Shown here in pieces: positions 56,135-64,000 of a stretch of DNA of 64,000 bases. Origin of the DNA: Actinophytocola gossypii (GTDB taxonomy: Bacteria; Actinomycetota; Actinomycetes; Mycobacteriales; Pseudonocardiaceae). The stretch spans positions 186,001 to 250,000 of the forward strand of contig NZ_JAFFZE010000009.1 in assembly GCF_025165815.1 (NCBI RefSeq), written 5' to 3'. The position numbers were made by a program, and so were the translations under genes. The notes under the pieces are model-generated. The model saw only the letters and a program-made list of their open reading frames with translations, ran no database searches and was not told the origin of the DNA. Every line of letters begins with the position of its first letter. The first letter of the stretch is position 1.

Positions 56135-57331
56135 ATGAGCTACGGCCACCAGCAGGGCGCACCACGACGACCCGACTACGGCCGCCAGCCGGGCTACGGC
56201 AGGCCGCCGGGCCAGCGGCGCCCGGCCTACCACGAGACCCGCGCGCTGCCGATCCCGCCGACGGACCAGCCCCCGCACCGGCCCGGTCCGCCGCGGGACC
56301 CGTACGACCGCCGTCGCGGTGGTCCGCCGCCGGAGGGCTACGGCGCGCCGCCGCGGCCCCCGCGCCCGCCGCGCAAGCGCCGGTTCGGCCGCAAGCTGCT
56401 GATCTTCTTCGCCGTCCTGCTGCTCGCCCTCGGCGGCGTGTGGGTGTGGATGGACATGTCACTCAACCGGGTGGAAGCGCTGAAGGACTACCCGGGCCGC
56501 CCGGCCGAGGGCGCCGGCACGAACTGGCTCATCGTCGGCTCGGACAGCCGCGAGGACCTGTCCGCCGAGCAGAAGGGCGAACTCACCACCGGCGACGCGT
56601 CCGGCCGCCGCACCGACACGATGATGCTGCTGCACGTTCCGGACAACGACACCAAGCCCACGCTGGTCAGCCTGCTGCGCGACTCGTACGTGGAGATCCC
56701 CGGCAACGGCATGAACAAGCTGAACGCCGCCTACGCCATCGGCGGCCCCCAGCTGCTCGCGCAGACCGTCGAGGTCAACACCGGGCTGCGGCTCAACCAC
56801 TACGCCGAGGTCGGCCTCGGCGGGTTCGCCGACGTGGTGGACGCGGTCGGCGGTGTGGAGATGTGCATCAAGGAACCGATCAACGACCCGCTGGCCGGGC
56901 TGAAGCTCAAGCCCGGCTGCCAGGAGCTGAACGGCGCGCAGGCGCTCGGCTACGTCCGCACCCGCGCGACCCCGCGCGCGGACCTCGACCGGGTGATCCA
57001 CCAGCGCGAGTTCATCGGCGCGCTGACGGACAAGATCTCCAGCCCCGGCACGCTGCTGAACCCGTTCCGGCTGGTTCCGGTGCTGTCGAACGCCCCGGAC
57101 GCGGTGACCGTCGACGAGGGCGACCACCTGCACCACCTGCCGAGCCTGGCGTTCGCGATCGCCGGCACGAGCGACGGCAGCACCGTGTCGACGACGGTGC
57201 CGCTCGGCGGTTCGGACCGCACCGACGTGGGCGCGGTCGTGCTGTGGGACGAGGACAAGTCCGGCCGGATGTTCGAGGCGCTGCGTACCGATCAACCGGT
57301 GCCCGAGGACACGATCGTCAAAGCCCCCTGA
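56135..57331 (+). CDS. LytR-CpsA-Psr (LCP) family ligase
   Basis: A 398-residue LCP protein that attaches secondary polymers such as arabinogalactan or teichoic acid to peptidoglycan. A Pro/Gly/Tyr-rich cytosolic tail of 80 residues is followed by one membrane segment (about 88-106) and the extracellular LCP domain with NWLIVGSDSRE, RTDTMMLLHV, LVSLLRDSYVEIPG, KLNAAYAIGG and the arginines of YVRTRATPRADLDRV. The start ATG 56135 is preceded by GGGGAG. Its last 14 bp overlap the convergent peroxiredoxin gene. Confidence 0.93.
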   Translation: MSYGHQQGAPRRPDYGRQPGYGRPPGQRRPAYHETRALPIPPTDQPPHRPGPPRDPYDRRRGGPPPEGYGAPPRPPRPPRKRRFGRKLLIFFAVLLLALGGVWVWMDMSLNRVEALKDYPGRPAEGAGTNWLIVGSDSREDLSAEQKGELTTGDASGRRTDTMMLLHVPDNDTKPTLVSLLRDSYVEIPGNGMNKLNAAYAIGGPQLLAQTVEVNTGLRLNHYAEVGLGGFADVVDAVGGVEMCIKEPINDPLAGLKLKPGCQELNGAQALGYVRTRATPRADLDRVIHQREFIGALTDKISSPGTLLNPFRLVPVLSNAPDAVTVDEGDHLHHLPSLAFAIAGTSDGSTVSTTVPLGGSDRTDVGAVVLWDEDKSGRMFEALRTDQPVPEDTIVKAP

Positions 57332-57767
57332 GCGCGGCGAGCGCCCGGTCGGCGTGTACGGCCATCCGCAGCTCGCTCTTGACGACCTCGAGGACCTTCC
57401 GGTCGGTGCCGATGACGAAGGTCTGCCGGCGGGTCAGCAGCGGGCCGAAGGATCGCCGCACGCCGAACCGGGTGGCCACGGCGCCGTCCGGGTCGGACAG
57501 CAGCGGGAAGTCGAGGGAGTGCTTCTCGCTGAACTCCCGCTGCCGGTCCACGGCGTCCGGGCTGATCCCGACCCGCTGCGCGCCGACCTCGGCGAACTCG
57601 GCGGCGAGGTCGCGGAAGTGGCAGCTCTCGGCCGTGCAGCCCTTGGTCATCGCGGCGGGGTAGAAGAACAGCACGACGGGCCCGTCGGCGAGGAGGCCGG
57701 ACAGGGTGCGGGGCGTGCCGGTCTCGTCGGGCAGCTCGAAGTCGGGGGCGAGTTCGCCGGCCTGCAT
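57318..57767 (-). CDS. bcp: Peroxiredoxin, BCP/PrxQ type
   Basis: A 149-residue thiol peroxidase. The peroxidatic cysteine is C44 in MTKGCTAESC and the resolving cysteine C49, the PrxQ spacing. LAPDFELPDETGTPRTLS is the N-terminal block. ATG at 57767 with AAGGGAG five bases upstream; the longer frame crosses the upstream gene. Reduces hydrogen peroxide and organic peroxides with thioredoxin. Confidence 0.95.
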   Translation of the reverse strand: MQAGELAPDFELPDETGTPRTLSGLLADGPVVLFFYPAAMTKGCTAESCHFRDLAAEFAEVGAQRVGISPDAVDRQREFSEKHSLDFPLLSDPDGAVATRFGVRRSFGPLLTRRQTFVIGTDRKVLEVVKSELRMAVHADRALAALRGL

Positions 57768-57801
57768 GGCACTCCCTTGGTGGCTGGAATGATCGGGTGC
57801 C

Positions 57802-58386
57802 ATGGACCCTAGCCGGACCGCCGGACTGGTGACCGAGGCGTTGTCACCCGCGGTGGTCGTGGTGGCATTGCCACTGGCCGTGGCCTGGGACGCCACAGAC
57901 CACTCGATCGGGGCCACGATCGGGTGGGGCCTGCTGGTCGCGGTGTTCTACAGCGCGCTGCCGATGGCGTTCGTGGTGCATGGTGCGCGGCGGGGCCGGT
58001 GGGACGGGCACTGGGTGCGGGACCGGGAGCACCGAACGCTCCCGCTGGTGATGTGCCTGCTGTCCGCGCTGGTCGGGATGGCGGTGATGGTGTGGCTGTC
58101 CGCGCCGGCCGCCGTGGTCGCCCTGGCTTGGGCGATGATCACGACGTTGGTCGCGTGCTTGGTCATCACTCGATGGTGGAAGGTCTCGGTGCACGCGACG
58201 GTGGCCGGGGGAGCGGTCGCGATGGTCACGTTCCTGTACGGGCCGTGGCTGTTGGCGCTGGTCCCGCTGGTGGCGCTGGTCTGCTGGTCGCGGGTGGTGG
58301 TGCAGGACCACACGGTCGCCCAGGTGGTGGCCGGCGCCCTGCTCGGCCCCCTGGTCGGCGGTGCGGTCTTCCTGGCGCTCAGCTGA
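57802..58386 (+). CDS. PAP2-superfamily membrane protein
   Basis: A 194-residue protein with about six hydrophobic helices. The phosphatase signature is partly visible as WKVSVHATVAGG and WSRVVVQDHTVAQVVAGALLG, corresponding to the second and third PAP2 motifs. The first motif (KxxxxxxRP) is weakly represented by RDREHRTLP, so catalytic competence is uncertain. It may dephosphorylate isoprenoid or lipid phosphates. ATG 57802. A 14-bp repeat array starts within its stop codon region. Confidence 0.82.
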   Translation: MDPSRTAGLVTEALSPAVVVVALPLAVAWDATDHSIGATIGWGLLVAVFYSALPMAFVVHGARRGRWDGHWVRDREHRTLPLVMCLLSALVGMAVMVWLSAPAAVVALAWAMITTLVACLVITRWWKVSVHATVAGGAVAMVTFLYGPWLLALVPLVALVCWSRVVVQDHTVAQVVAGALLGPLVGGAVFLALS

Positions 58387-58563
58387 TGGTGCGGCTCTGA
58401 CGGCGTGGTTCTGGCGGTGCGGCTTTGATGGCGTGGTTCTGATGGTGCGGCTTTGATGGCGTGGTTCTGATGGTGCGGCTTTGATGGCGTGGTTCTGATG
58501 GTGCGGCTTTGATGGCGTGGCTCTGGCGGCGCGGCTTTGATGGCGTGGCTCTGGCGGCGCGGC
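58383..58563 (+). repeat. 14-bp minisatellite
   Basis: Twelve full 14-bp units from 58391 to 58558, with partial units on each side. They alternate between two forms, GCGGCTTTGATGGC and GTGGTTCTGATGGT, so the higher-order period is 28. The array begins at the PAP2 stop. The plus strand is almost free of C-rich runs and of A except in GATGG, a strong strand bias. The remaining 58564-58736 interval shows no gene. Confidence 0.93.
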
Positions 58564-58736
58564 ATTCGGCTTCCCGGCGTGCGCCGTCGGCTGGTCTGGC
58601 GGACGGCCTGGCTTGGGGCGTTTGGCGGTGGTTCCGGCACTGATGATCACTAACGTCGGATGCGGGCGGCCGTCGGGCACCACCCCCTGCTGTGCCCGTC
58701 GAACCCTGGTCGCCCGTCGACCGATGGGAGAGTGTG

Positions 58737-59672
58737 ATGAGCGAACCGCGTGCCGCGAGGGTGACCCGCCGGGGTGTACTCGGCCTCGGTGTCGGGGTCG
58801 GTGCGTCCCTGGCGGGGATCACCGCGCTTGCGCCGGCTGCTTCCGCCGCCACGTTGCGGGACGGCAGCTGGTGCAACCCCGCACTGGGGTACTTCCCGAA
58901 CGGCGGCCACTACGGCGCGTCACGGCCCGGTGGTGCGCATGCCGGCCAGGACGTCACCAACTCGACCGGTACGGCCGTGTACGCCGCCGCCGCGGGAACG
59001 GTGGTCCGCCGCCAGTGGGGCGGCGGCCTCGGCGGCCGGACCGGCAACGCGCTGGTCATCTCGCACGGCGGTGGCAGGTACACCTACTACGGCCACCTCA
59101 GCGTCTACCGGGTCTCGCTGAACCAGCGGGTGGCCGCCGGCCAGCGGATCGCCGACATGGGCGCGACCGGTAACGTGACCGGGCCGCACCTGCACTTCGA
59201 GATCCACACCGGCGGGCTCGGCTCGACCACCAACCCGGTCACCTATCTGCGTGCCCGCGGGGTGGACCTCGGTGGCGGCTGGTCGAGCATCGACCCGGGC
59301 GCTGCCGGCGCGACCGTGGTGGTGATCCAGTACCTGATGAACCAGCGAGGCCACGACCTCGTGGTCGATGGTGACTACGGGTCGATCTCGGTGGCCGCGG
59401 TGAAGCGGTTCCAGTCGGCGTCGGGGCTGGTGGCCGACGGGCAGGTGGGTCCGAAGACGTGGCCGAAGCTGGTGTACGCCCTGCGTCAGGGCCACCGTGG
59501 CGACCACGTCCGGGGTCTGCAGCGGGCGCTGAACAAGCGCAGTGCCGGCCTGCGGATCGACGGGGACTTCGGCTCGGTCACCAACACCGCCGTGCGGAAC
59601 TACCAGAGTGCCAACCGCCTGGTGGTCGACGGCCTGGCGGGCGCGATCACCTGGCGCGCGCTCGTCGGCTGA
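58737..59672 (+). CDS. Secreted M23 peptidase with two peptidoglycan-binding domains
   Basis: A 311-residue exported wall hydrolase. Tat-type signal (VTRRGVLGLGVGVGASLAG) to about residue 37, then a LytM/M23 zinc peptidase domain with H68 and D72 (HAGQD) and H151-x-H153 (HLHFE), a short linker and two PG_binding_1 modules (about 200-252 and 258-310, each with DGDYG/DGDFG and a W near the end). It would cut peptide cross-links in peptidoglycan. ATG 58737 with GGGAG upstream. Confidence 0.92.
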   Translation: MSEPRAARVTRRGVLGLGVGVGASLAGITALAPAASAATLRDGSWCNPALGYFPNGGHYGASRPGGAHAGQDVTNSTGTAVYAAAAGTVVRRQWGGGLGGRTGNALVISHGGGRYTYYGHLSVYRVSLNQRVAAGQRIADMGATGNVTGPHLHFEIHTGGLGSTTNPVTYLRARGVDLGGGWSSIDPGAAGATVVVIQYLMNQRGHDLVVDGDYGSISVAAVKRFQSASGLVADGQVGPKTWPKLVYALRQGHRGDHVRGLQRALNKRSAGLRIDGDFGSVTNTAVRNYQSANRLVVDGLAGAITWRALVG

Positions 59673-59694
59673 CCGCCCGGCGCCCGGTCAGCCG
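59666..59694. terminator. Terminator sharing both stop codons
   Basis: Perfect 10-bp stem CGGCTGACCG (59666-59675) with CGGTCAGCCG (59685-59694), 9-nt loop. The left arm contains the M23 TGA and the right arm the thioesterase TGA on the other strand, so both genes end inside the hairpin. Confidence 0.8.
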
Positions 59695-60086
59695 GGTGCG
59701 CGCAGGGTGCGGCTACGGCCGCGGAACTCGGCGACCACCTCGTCGCCCCGGCGGACGGTCACGTCGTAGACGCCGCTGCGGCCGTACCGCACCCGCTCCT
59801 CCGCGCGGGCCTCCAACTCGTCGCCAAGGCGTGCGGACGCCACGAACGTGATGTCGGCCCCGGCGGCCACCGTGACCGGGCCGTGGCTGTTGCACGCGCA
59901 CGCGAATGCCGTGTCGGCCAGCGTGAACACGAACCCGCCGTGGGCCAGGGCGTGGCCGTTGACCATCGTCTCGGTGACGGTCATCCGGACCACGGCGAAA
60001 CCCGGGCCGGCGTCCACCAGCCGCATGCCGAGCGACCGAGACGCCAGGTCGTCGTCGAGCATCCTTCGAACCGGTTCCGGGATCAT
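59688..60086 (-). CDS. paaI: PaaI-type acyl-CoA thioesterase
   Basis: A 132-residue hotdog-fold thioesterase. Family block MVNGHALAHGGFVFTLADTAFACACNSHG includes the HGG and the active acidic position; TVAAGADITFVASAR follows. PaaI proteins release CoA from hydroxyphenylacetyl-CoA and related acyl-CoAs; the neighbours are acyl-CoA enzymes, but no phenylacetate genes are in view. ATG 60086 with GAGAGGATG upstream. Divergent from icmF. Confidence 0.92.
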   Translation of the reverse strand: MIPEPVRRMLDDDLASRSLGMRLVDAGPGFAVVRMTVTETMVNGHALAHGGFVFTLADTAFACACNSHGPVTVAAGADITFVASARLGDELEARAEERVRYGRSGVYDVTVRRGDEVVAEFRGRSRTLRAPG

Positions 60087-60159
60087 CCGCGCATCCTCTC
60101 AGGCCGAGACCTGGGCCACATTGGTTGCACGTACGAAAGTAGGACATCAAACTATTCTT

Positions 60160-63100
60160 ATGAGCACCGCCGCTTCGCTGTACCGCCCGGAGCACCCGGT
60201 CCGGTTCATCACCGCCGCGAGCCTCTTCGACGGGCACGACGCGGCGATCAACATCATGCGCCGGATCCTGCAGTCCCAGGGCGCCGAGGTCGTCCACCTC
60301 GGCCACAACCGGTCGGTACGCGAGGTCGTCCGCGCCGCCATCCAGGAGGACGTCCAGGGCGTCGCCATCAGCGCCTACCAGGGCGGCCACGTCGAGTACT
60401 TCAGCTACCTCGTCGAGCTGCTCGCCGAGCAGGGCGCCGGGCACATCAAGGTCTTCGGCGGCGGCGGGGGCGTCATCGTCGACGAGGAGATCCAGCTGCT
60501 GCACTCGCGCGGCGTCGCGCGGATCTTCTCGCCGGACGACGGCCAGGAACTCGGCCTCGCCCGCATGATCAACACCATGGTCGAGGCGTGCGACACCGAC
60601 CTCGCGGACCGGCCGGAACCCGCGTTGGACGCGCTGCTCAGCGGGCACCACGACGCGCTCGCCCGGGTCATCACCGCGATCGAGGCCGGCCGGGCGTCCG
60701 ACGCCATGCTCACCGGCATCCGCGAGGCGGCCGCCGCCCGGCAGGTCCCGGTGCTCGGCATCACCGGCACCGGCGGGTCCGGCAAGTCCTCGCTCACCGA
60801 CGAACTGGTCCGCCGGTTCCGCGTCGACCAGCAGGACAAGCTGCGGATCGCGGTCATCGCGGTCGACCCGACCCGGCGGCGCGGCGGCGGCGCCCTGCTC
60901 GGCGACCGGATCCGGATGAACTCGCTCGACGGCGACCAGGTGTTCTTCCGCTCCATGGCCACCCGCGGCGCGGCCACCGAGGTGCCCGAGGGACTCACCG
61001 ACGCGATCGCCGCCGCCCGCGCGGCCGGCAACGACCTGGTGATCGTGGAGACCCCCGGCATCGGCCAGGGCGACGCCGCGATCGTGCCCTACGTCGACAC
61101 CTCGCTGTACGTGATGACCCCGGAGTTCGGCGCCGCCTCCCAGCTCGAGAAGATCGACATGCTGGACTTCGCCGACGTGGTGGCGATCAACAAGTTCGAG
61201 CGCCGGGGCGCCGACGACGCCCGCCGCGACGTGTCCCGGCAGCTGGTCCGCAACCGCGAGGCGTTCGGCGCGTCCTGGGAGGACATGCCGGTCTACGGCA
61301 CCAGCGCCGCCACCTTCAACGACGACGGCGTCACCGCGCTCTACCACCACCTGCGCACCCTGCTCGCCGAGCACGGCCTCCAGGCCGACGAGCCGACGCT
61401 CGCGCCGGTCGACGGTCGCGTCTCCACCCGCGCCGCGACCGTCGTGCCGCCGAAGCGGGTGCGCTACCTCGCCGACATCGCCGAGACCGTCCGCGCCTAC
61501 CACGAGGAGACCGACGCGCAGGTCGCCGCCCTGCGCCGGCACTCCGCGCTCACCGCCGCCCGGGAGGCGCTCGACGGCGCCGGATCGTCCACGTCGGACA
61601 TCGATGCCCTCGTCGCCGAGGCGGAGCGCCGCGTCGAGCGGGACACCACCGACCTGCTCGACCGGCACCGCGCGCTCGCCGAGGAGTACGCCGGCGAGGA
61701 GCTGGTGGTGCGTGTGCGCGACAAGGAGCTGCACACCCAGCTGTGGCGCGAGACCCTGTCCGGCACCCGGCTGCCCCGCGTCGCGCTGCCCCGGTTCGAC
61801 GACGACGGCTCACTGCTCCGGTTCCTGCGCAAGGAGAACCTGCCCGGCTACTTCCCGTTCACCGCGGGCGTGTTCCCGTTCCGCCGGGACAACGAGGACC
61901 CGGCCCGGATGTTCGCCGGCGAGGGCGACGCGTTCCGCACGAACCGCCGGTTCCGCTACCTGTCCGAGGGTTCCGAGGCCACCCGGCTGTCCACCGCGTT
62001 CGACTCGGTGACCCTGTACGGGCACGACCCGGACACCCCGCCGGACATCTACGGCAAGATCGGCACCTCGGGCGTCTCGATCGCCACGCTGGACGACATG
62101 AAGGCCCTCTACGACGGGTTCGACCTCACCGCACCGTCCACTTCGGTCTCCATGACCATCAACGGCCCCGCGCCGACGATCCTGGCGTACTTCCTGAACA
62201 CCGCGATCGACCAGGCGGTCGACCGGTTCGTCGCCGAGCACGACCGGCAGCCGTCCGAATCCGAGCGCGCGGATCTGGCCGCGTGGGCGCTGGCCAACGT
62301 GCGCGGCACCGTGCAGGCCGACATCCTCAAGGAGGACCAGGGCCAGAACACCTGCATCTTCTCCACCGAGTTCTCCCTGCGGATGATGGCCGACATCCAG
62401 GAATGGTTCATCCAGAACAAGGTCCGCAACTTCTACTCGGTGTCGATCTCCGGTTACCACATCGCCGAGGCCGGCGCGAACCCGATCAGCCAGCTCGCCT
62501 TCACCCTCGCCAACGGCTTCACCTACGTCGAGTCCTACCTGGCGCGCGGCATGGACATCGACGACTTCGCGCCGAACCTGTCGTTCTTCTTCTCCAACGG
62601 CCTCGACGCCGAGTACAGCGTGATCGGGCGGGTGGCCAGGCGGATCTGGGCGATCGCGATGCGGGAGCGCTACGGCGCGAACGAGCGGTCGCAGAAGTTC
62701 AAGTACCACGTGCAGACCTCCGGCCGGTCGCTGCACGCGCAGGAGATGCACTTCAACGACATCCGCACCACGCTCCAGGCGCTGTGCGCGCTCTACGACA
62801 ACTGCAACTCCCTGCACACCAACGCCTACGACGAGGCGGTCACCACGCCGACGGAGAGTTCGGTGCGCCGCGCGATGGCCATCCAGCTCATCATCAACAA
62901 GGAGTGGGGCCTGTCGAAGAACGAGAACCCGCTGCAGGGCTCGTTCATCGTCGACGAGCTGACCGACCTGGTCGAGGAGGCCGTGCTGGCCGAGTTCGAG
63001 CGGCTGTCCGAGCGCGGCGGCGTGCTCGGCGCGATGGAGACCGGCTACCAGCGCGGCCGCATCCAGGACGAGTCGATGCTCTACGAGCAGCGCAAGCACG

Positions 63101-63405
63101 ACGGTTCGCTGCCGGTGATCGGGGTGAACACGTTCCTGCCGAGCAGGGACAACGCCGAGGAGCTGCCGACGATCGAGCTGGCCAGGGCCACCGAGGACGA
63201 GAAGCGCTCCCAGGTCGACCGCACCCGCGAGTTCCGCCGGCGGCACGCCGAGGACGCCCAGGACGCGCTGCGCCGGCTGCGGGAGGCCGTGGCGAACGAC
63301 GCCAACGTGTTCGGCGTGCTGATGGACGCGGCTAGGGTGTGCACGTTGGGTCAGATCACCGAGACGTTCTTCGAGGTCGGTGGTCAGTACCGGCGGAACG
63401 TGTGA
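60160..63405 (+). CDS. icmF: Fused isobutyryl-CoA mutase IcmF
   Basis: A 1081-residue fusion: B12-binding domain (DGHDAAIN near residue 24, HLGHNRSV), MeaI-type G-protein chaperone (Walker A ITGTGGSGKSSL near 205-216) and the acyl-CoA mutase domain. It interconverts isobutyryl-CoA and butyryl-CoA with adenosylcobalamin. Specificity residues are F585 (RMFAGEG) and Q729 (GQNTCIF), the Phe/Gln pair of isobutyryl-CoA mutase and not the Tyr/Arg pair of methylmalonyl-CoA mutase. ATG at 60160 has TATTCT just upstream and no ribosome site. Links valine degradation and butyrate metabolism; a hydroxyacyl-CoA dehydrogenase gene follows. Confidence 0.97.
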   Translation: MSTAASLYRPEHPVRFITAASLFDGHDAAINIMRRILQSQGAEVVHLGHNRSVREVVRAAIQEDVQGVAISAYQGGHVEYFSYLVELLAEQGAGHIKVFGGGGGVIVDEEIQLLHSRGVARIFSPDDGQELGLARMINTMVEACDTDLADRPEPALDALLSGHHDALARVITAIEAGRASDAMLTGIREAAAARQVPVLGITGTGGSGKSSLTDELVRRFRVDQQDKLRIAVIAVDPTRRRGGGALLGDRIRMNSLDGDQVFFRSMATRGAATEVPEGLTDAIAAARAAGNDLVIVETPGIGQGDAAIVPYVDTSLYVMTPEFGAASQLEKIDMLDFADVVAINKFERRGADDARRDVSRQLVRNREAFGASWEDMPVYGTSAATFNDDGVTALYHHLRTLLAEHGLQADEPTLAPVDGRVSTRAATVVPPKRVRYLADIAETVRAYHEETDAQVAALRRHSALTAAREALDGAGSSTSDIDALVAEAERRVERDTTDLLDRHRALAEEYAGEELVVRVRDKELHTQLWRETLSGTRLPRVALPRFDDDGSLLRFLRKENLPGYFPFTAGVFPFRRDNEDPARMFAGEGDAFRTNRRFRYLSEGSEATRLSTAFDSVTLYGHDPDTPPDIYGKIGTSGVSIATLDDMKALYDGFDLTAPSTSVSMTINGPAPTILAYFLNTAIDQAVDRFVAEHDRQPSESERADLAAWALANVRGTVQADILKEDQGQNTCIFSTEFSLRMMADIQEWFIQNKVRNFYSVSISGYHIAEAGANPISQLAFTLANGFTYVESYLARGMDIDDFAPNLSFFFSNGLDAEYSVIGRVARRIWAIAMRERYGANERSQKFKYHVQTSGRSLHAQEMHFNDIRTTLQALCALYDNCNSLHTNAYDEAVTTPTESSVRRAMAIQLIINKEWGLSKNENPLQGSFIVDELTDLVEEAVLAEFERLSERGGVLGAMETGYQRGRIQDESMLYEQRKHDGSLPVIGVNTFLPSRDNAEELPTIELARATEDEKRSQVDRTREFRRRHAEDAQDALRRLREAVANDANVFGVLMDAARVCTLGQITETFFEVGGQYRRNV

Positions 63406-63416
63406 GAGGGGTACCG

Positions 63417-64000
63417 GTGGCGGAGATCGAGCGGGTCGGCGTGGTCGGCTGCGGACTGATGGGTTCTGGCATCGCGGAGGTGTGCGCGCGGGCCGGCCTG
63501 GACGTGGTCGTCAACGAGGTCGGCGAGGACGCGCTGGCCGCGGGCCGGGCGCGGATCGAGAAGTCGCTCGGCCGGGCCGTGCGCAACGGCAAGCTCGAGG
63601 AGTCCGCCCGCGACGAGGCACTGGGCCGGATCCGGTTCAGCTCCGACCTCGGCGAGTTCGCCGACCGCCAGCTGGTGGTCGAGGCGGTCGCGGAGAACGA
63701 GCAGGTCAAGACCGACGTGTTCACCGCGCTGGACAAGGTGATCACCGACCCCGAGGCGATCTTCGCGTCGAACACCTCGTCGATCCCGATCATGAAGCTG
63801 GGCATGGCGACCTCGCGACCGCAGCAGGTGATCGGCATTCACTTCTTCAACCCGGTGCCGGTGCTCAAGCTGGTCGAGCTGGTGCCGTCGCTGCTCACCG
63901 ACGAGTCCACGAAGGAGCGTGCCGAGGCGTTCGTGGAGTCGAAGCTGGGCAAGGAGGTCATCCTGTCCCAGGACCGTGCCGGCTTCGTGGTGAACGCGCT
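63417..64000 (+). CDS. 3-hydroxybutyryl-CoA dehydrogenase (partial)
   Basis: The first 194 codons of an NAD-dependent 3-hydroxyacyl-CoA dehydrogenase; the frame runs off the window. N-terminal GVVGCGLMGSGIAEV is the coenzyme site, FASNTSSIPI carries the conserved Asn-Thr-Ser, and IGIHFFNPVPVLKLVE contains the catalytic histidine. GTG at 63417 with GAGAGGGG before it, 11 bp after icmF, so the two are probably co-transcribed. Together they would route isobutyryl-CoA through butyryl-CoA towards acetoacetyl-CoA. Confidence 0.95.
   Translation, partial: MAEIERVGVVGCGLMGSGIAEVCARAGLDVVVNEVGEDALAAGRARIEKSLGRAVRNGKLEESARDEALGRIRFSSDLGEFADRQLVVEAVAENEQVKTDVFTALDKVITDPEAIFASNTSSIPIMKLGMATSRPQQVIGIHFFNPVPVLKLVELVPSLLTDESTKERAEAFVESKLGKEVILSQDRAGFVVNA

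Noticed and set aside
58379-58876. Minus-strand frames with repeated His/Lys/Pro-rich peptides
   Set aside because: They are the 14-bp minisatellite read in rotating frames; no start context or domain.
59713-61734. Long minus-strand frame opposite icmF
   Set aside because: Antisense shadow of the icmF reading frame, with low-complexity composition.

Overview
The window is very G+C-rich, uses GTG and TTG starts freely, and carries actinobacterial marker genes (whiA, rbpA, opcA, mptB, a SufR-type suf operon, LCP ligase). The gene order resembles the Mycobacterium tuberculosis Rv1421-Rv1473A block as I recall it (rapZ-yvcK-whiA, gap-pgk-tpi-secG, pgl-opcA-zwf-tal-tkt, ctaB, qor, ctaA, ABC pair, mptB, sufRBDCSUT, ABC-F, small HTH gene). 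With the repeats and accessory genes this suggests a filamentous actinomycete, probably Pseudonocardiaceae-like. That placement is inference; there is no rRNA gene to confirm it.

Layout. 1-2 kb: the rapZ tail, yvcK and whiA, then a small antisense hypothetical gene. 2.6-5.7 kb: gap-pgk-tpiA operon closed by a strong hairpin. 5.7-6.8 kb: a Tat-exported GH64 beta-1,3-glucanase gene inverted between tpiA and secG. 7-7.7 kb: secG and rbpA. 7.9-9.1 kb: an orphan NarL-type histidine kinase. 9.4-17.5 kb (minus): one overlapping operon tkt-tal-pgi-zwf-opcA-pgl for the pentose phosphate pathway. 17.6-30 kb: heme A synthesis (ctaB, ctaA), an HD protein, an unfamiliar membrane-protein/cupin-like pair, an FKBP lipoprotein, quinone oxidoreductase, a fatty-acid desaturase, an ABC-2 transporter, an arylsulfotransferase-like Tat protein and mptB. 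29.9-36.4 kb: the suf operon sufR-B-D-Rieske-C-S-U-T with a SufR-type operator over the sufR start codon. 36.4-45.4 kb: membrane protein, MerR, EAL-CBS-GGDEF protein, dGTPase, secreted subtilase, SRPBCC, SDR. 45.4-47.5 kb: an ABC-F gene behind a structured leader with a six-codon upstream ORF, then a small HTH gene. 47.5-60 kb: GT87-like mannosyltransferase, ABC exporter, DUF1801, MobA-like transferase, F420 oxidoreductase, two NmrA reductases with a divergent TetR regulator, hydrolase, LCP ligase, peroxiredoxin, PAP2 protein, M23 peptidase. 60-64 kb: PaaI thioesterase, fused isobutyryl-CoA mutase IcmF, and a 3-hydroxyacyl-CoA dehydrogenase cut by the window end.

How it works together. Much of the window is central carbon metabolism (triose glycolysis, NADPH supply by the pentose phosphate route, acyl-CoA rearrangement), respiratory cofactor supply (heme O and A, Fe-S clusters) and envelope building (MptB, LCP, GT87-like, M23, glucanase).

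Most unusual observations: (i) a family of 22-bp tandem repeats in the same orientation just downstream of three minus-strand genes, two of them ending in perfect 19-20 bp terminator-like hairpins made of the repeat itself; (ii) an attenuator-like leader before the ABC-F gene; (iii) a desaturase gene with a near-consensus promoter but no ATG, GTG or TTG start; (iv) a two-gene membrane/cupin-like cassette I cannot assign to a known system; (v) a 14-bp minisatellite at 58.4 kb.
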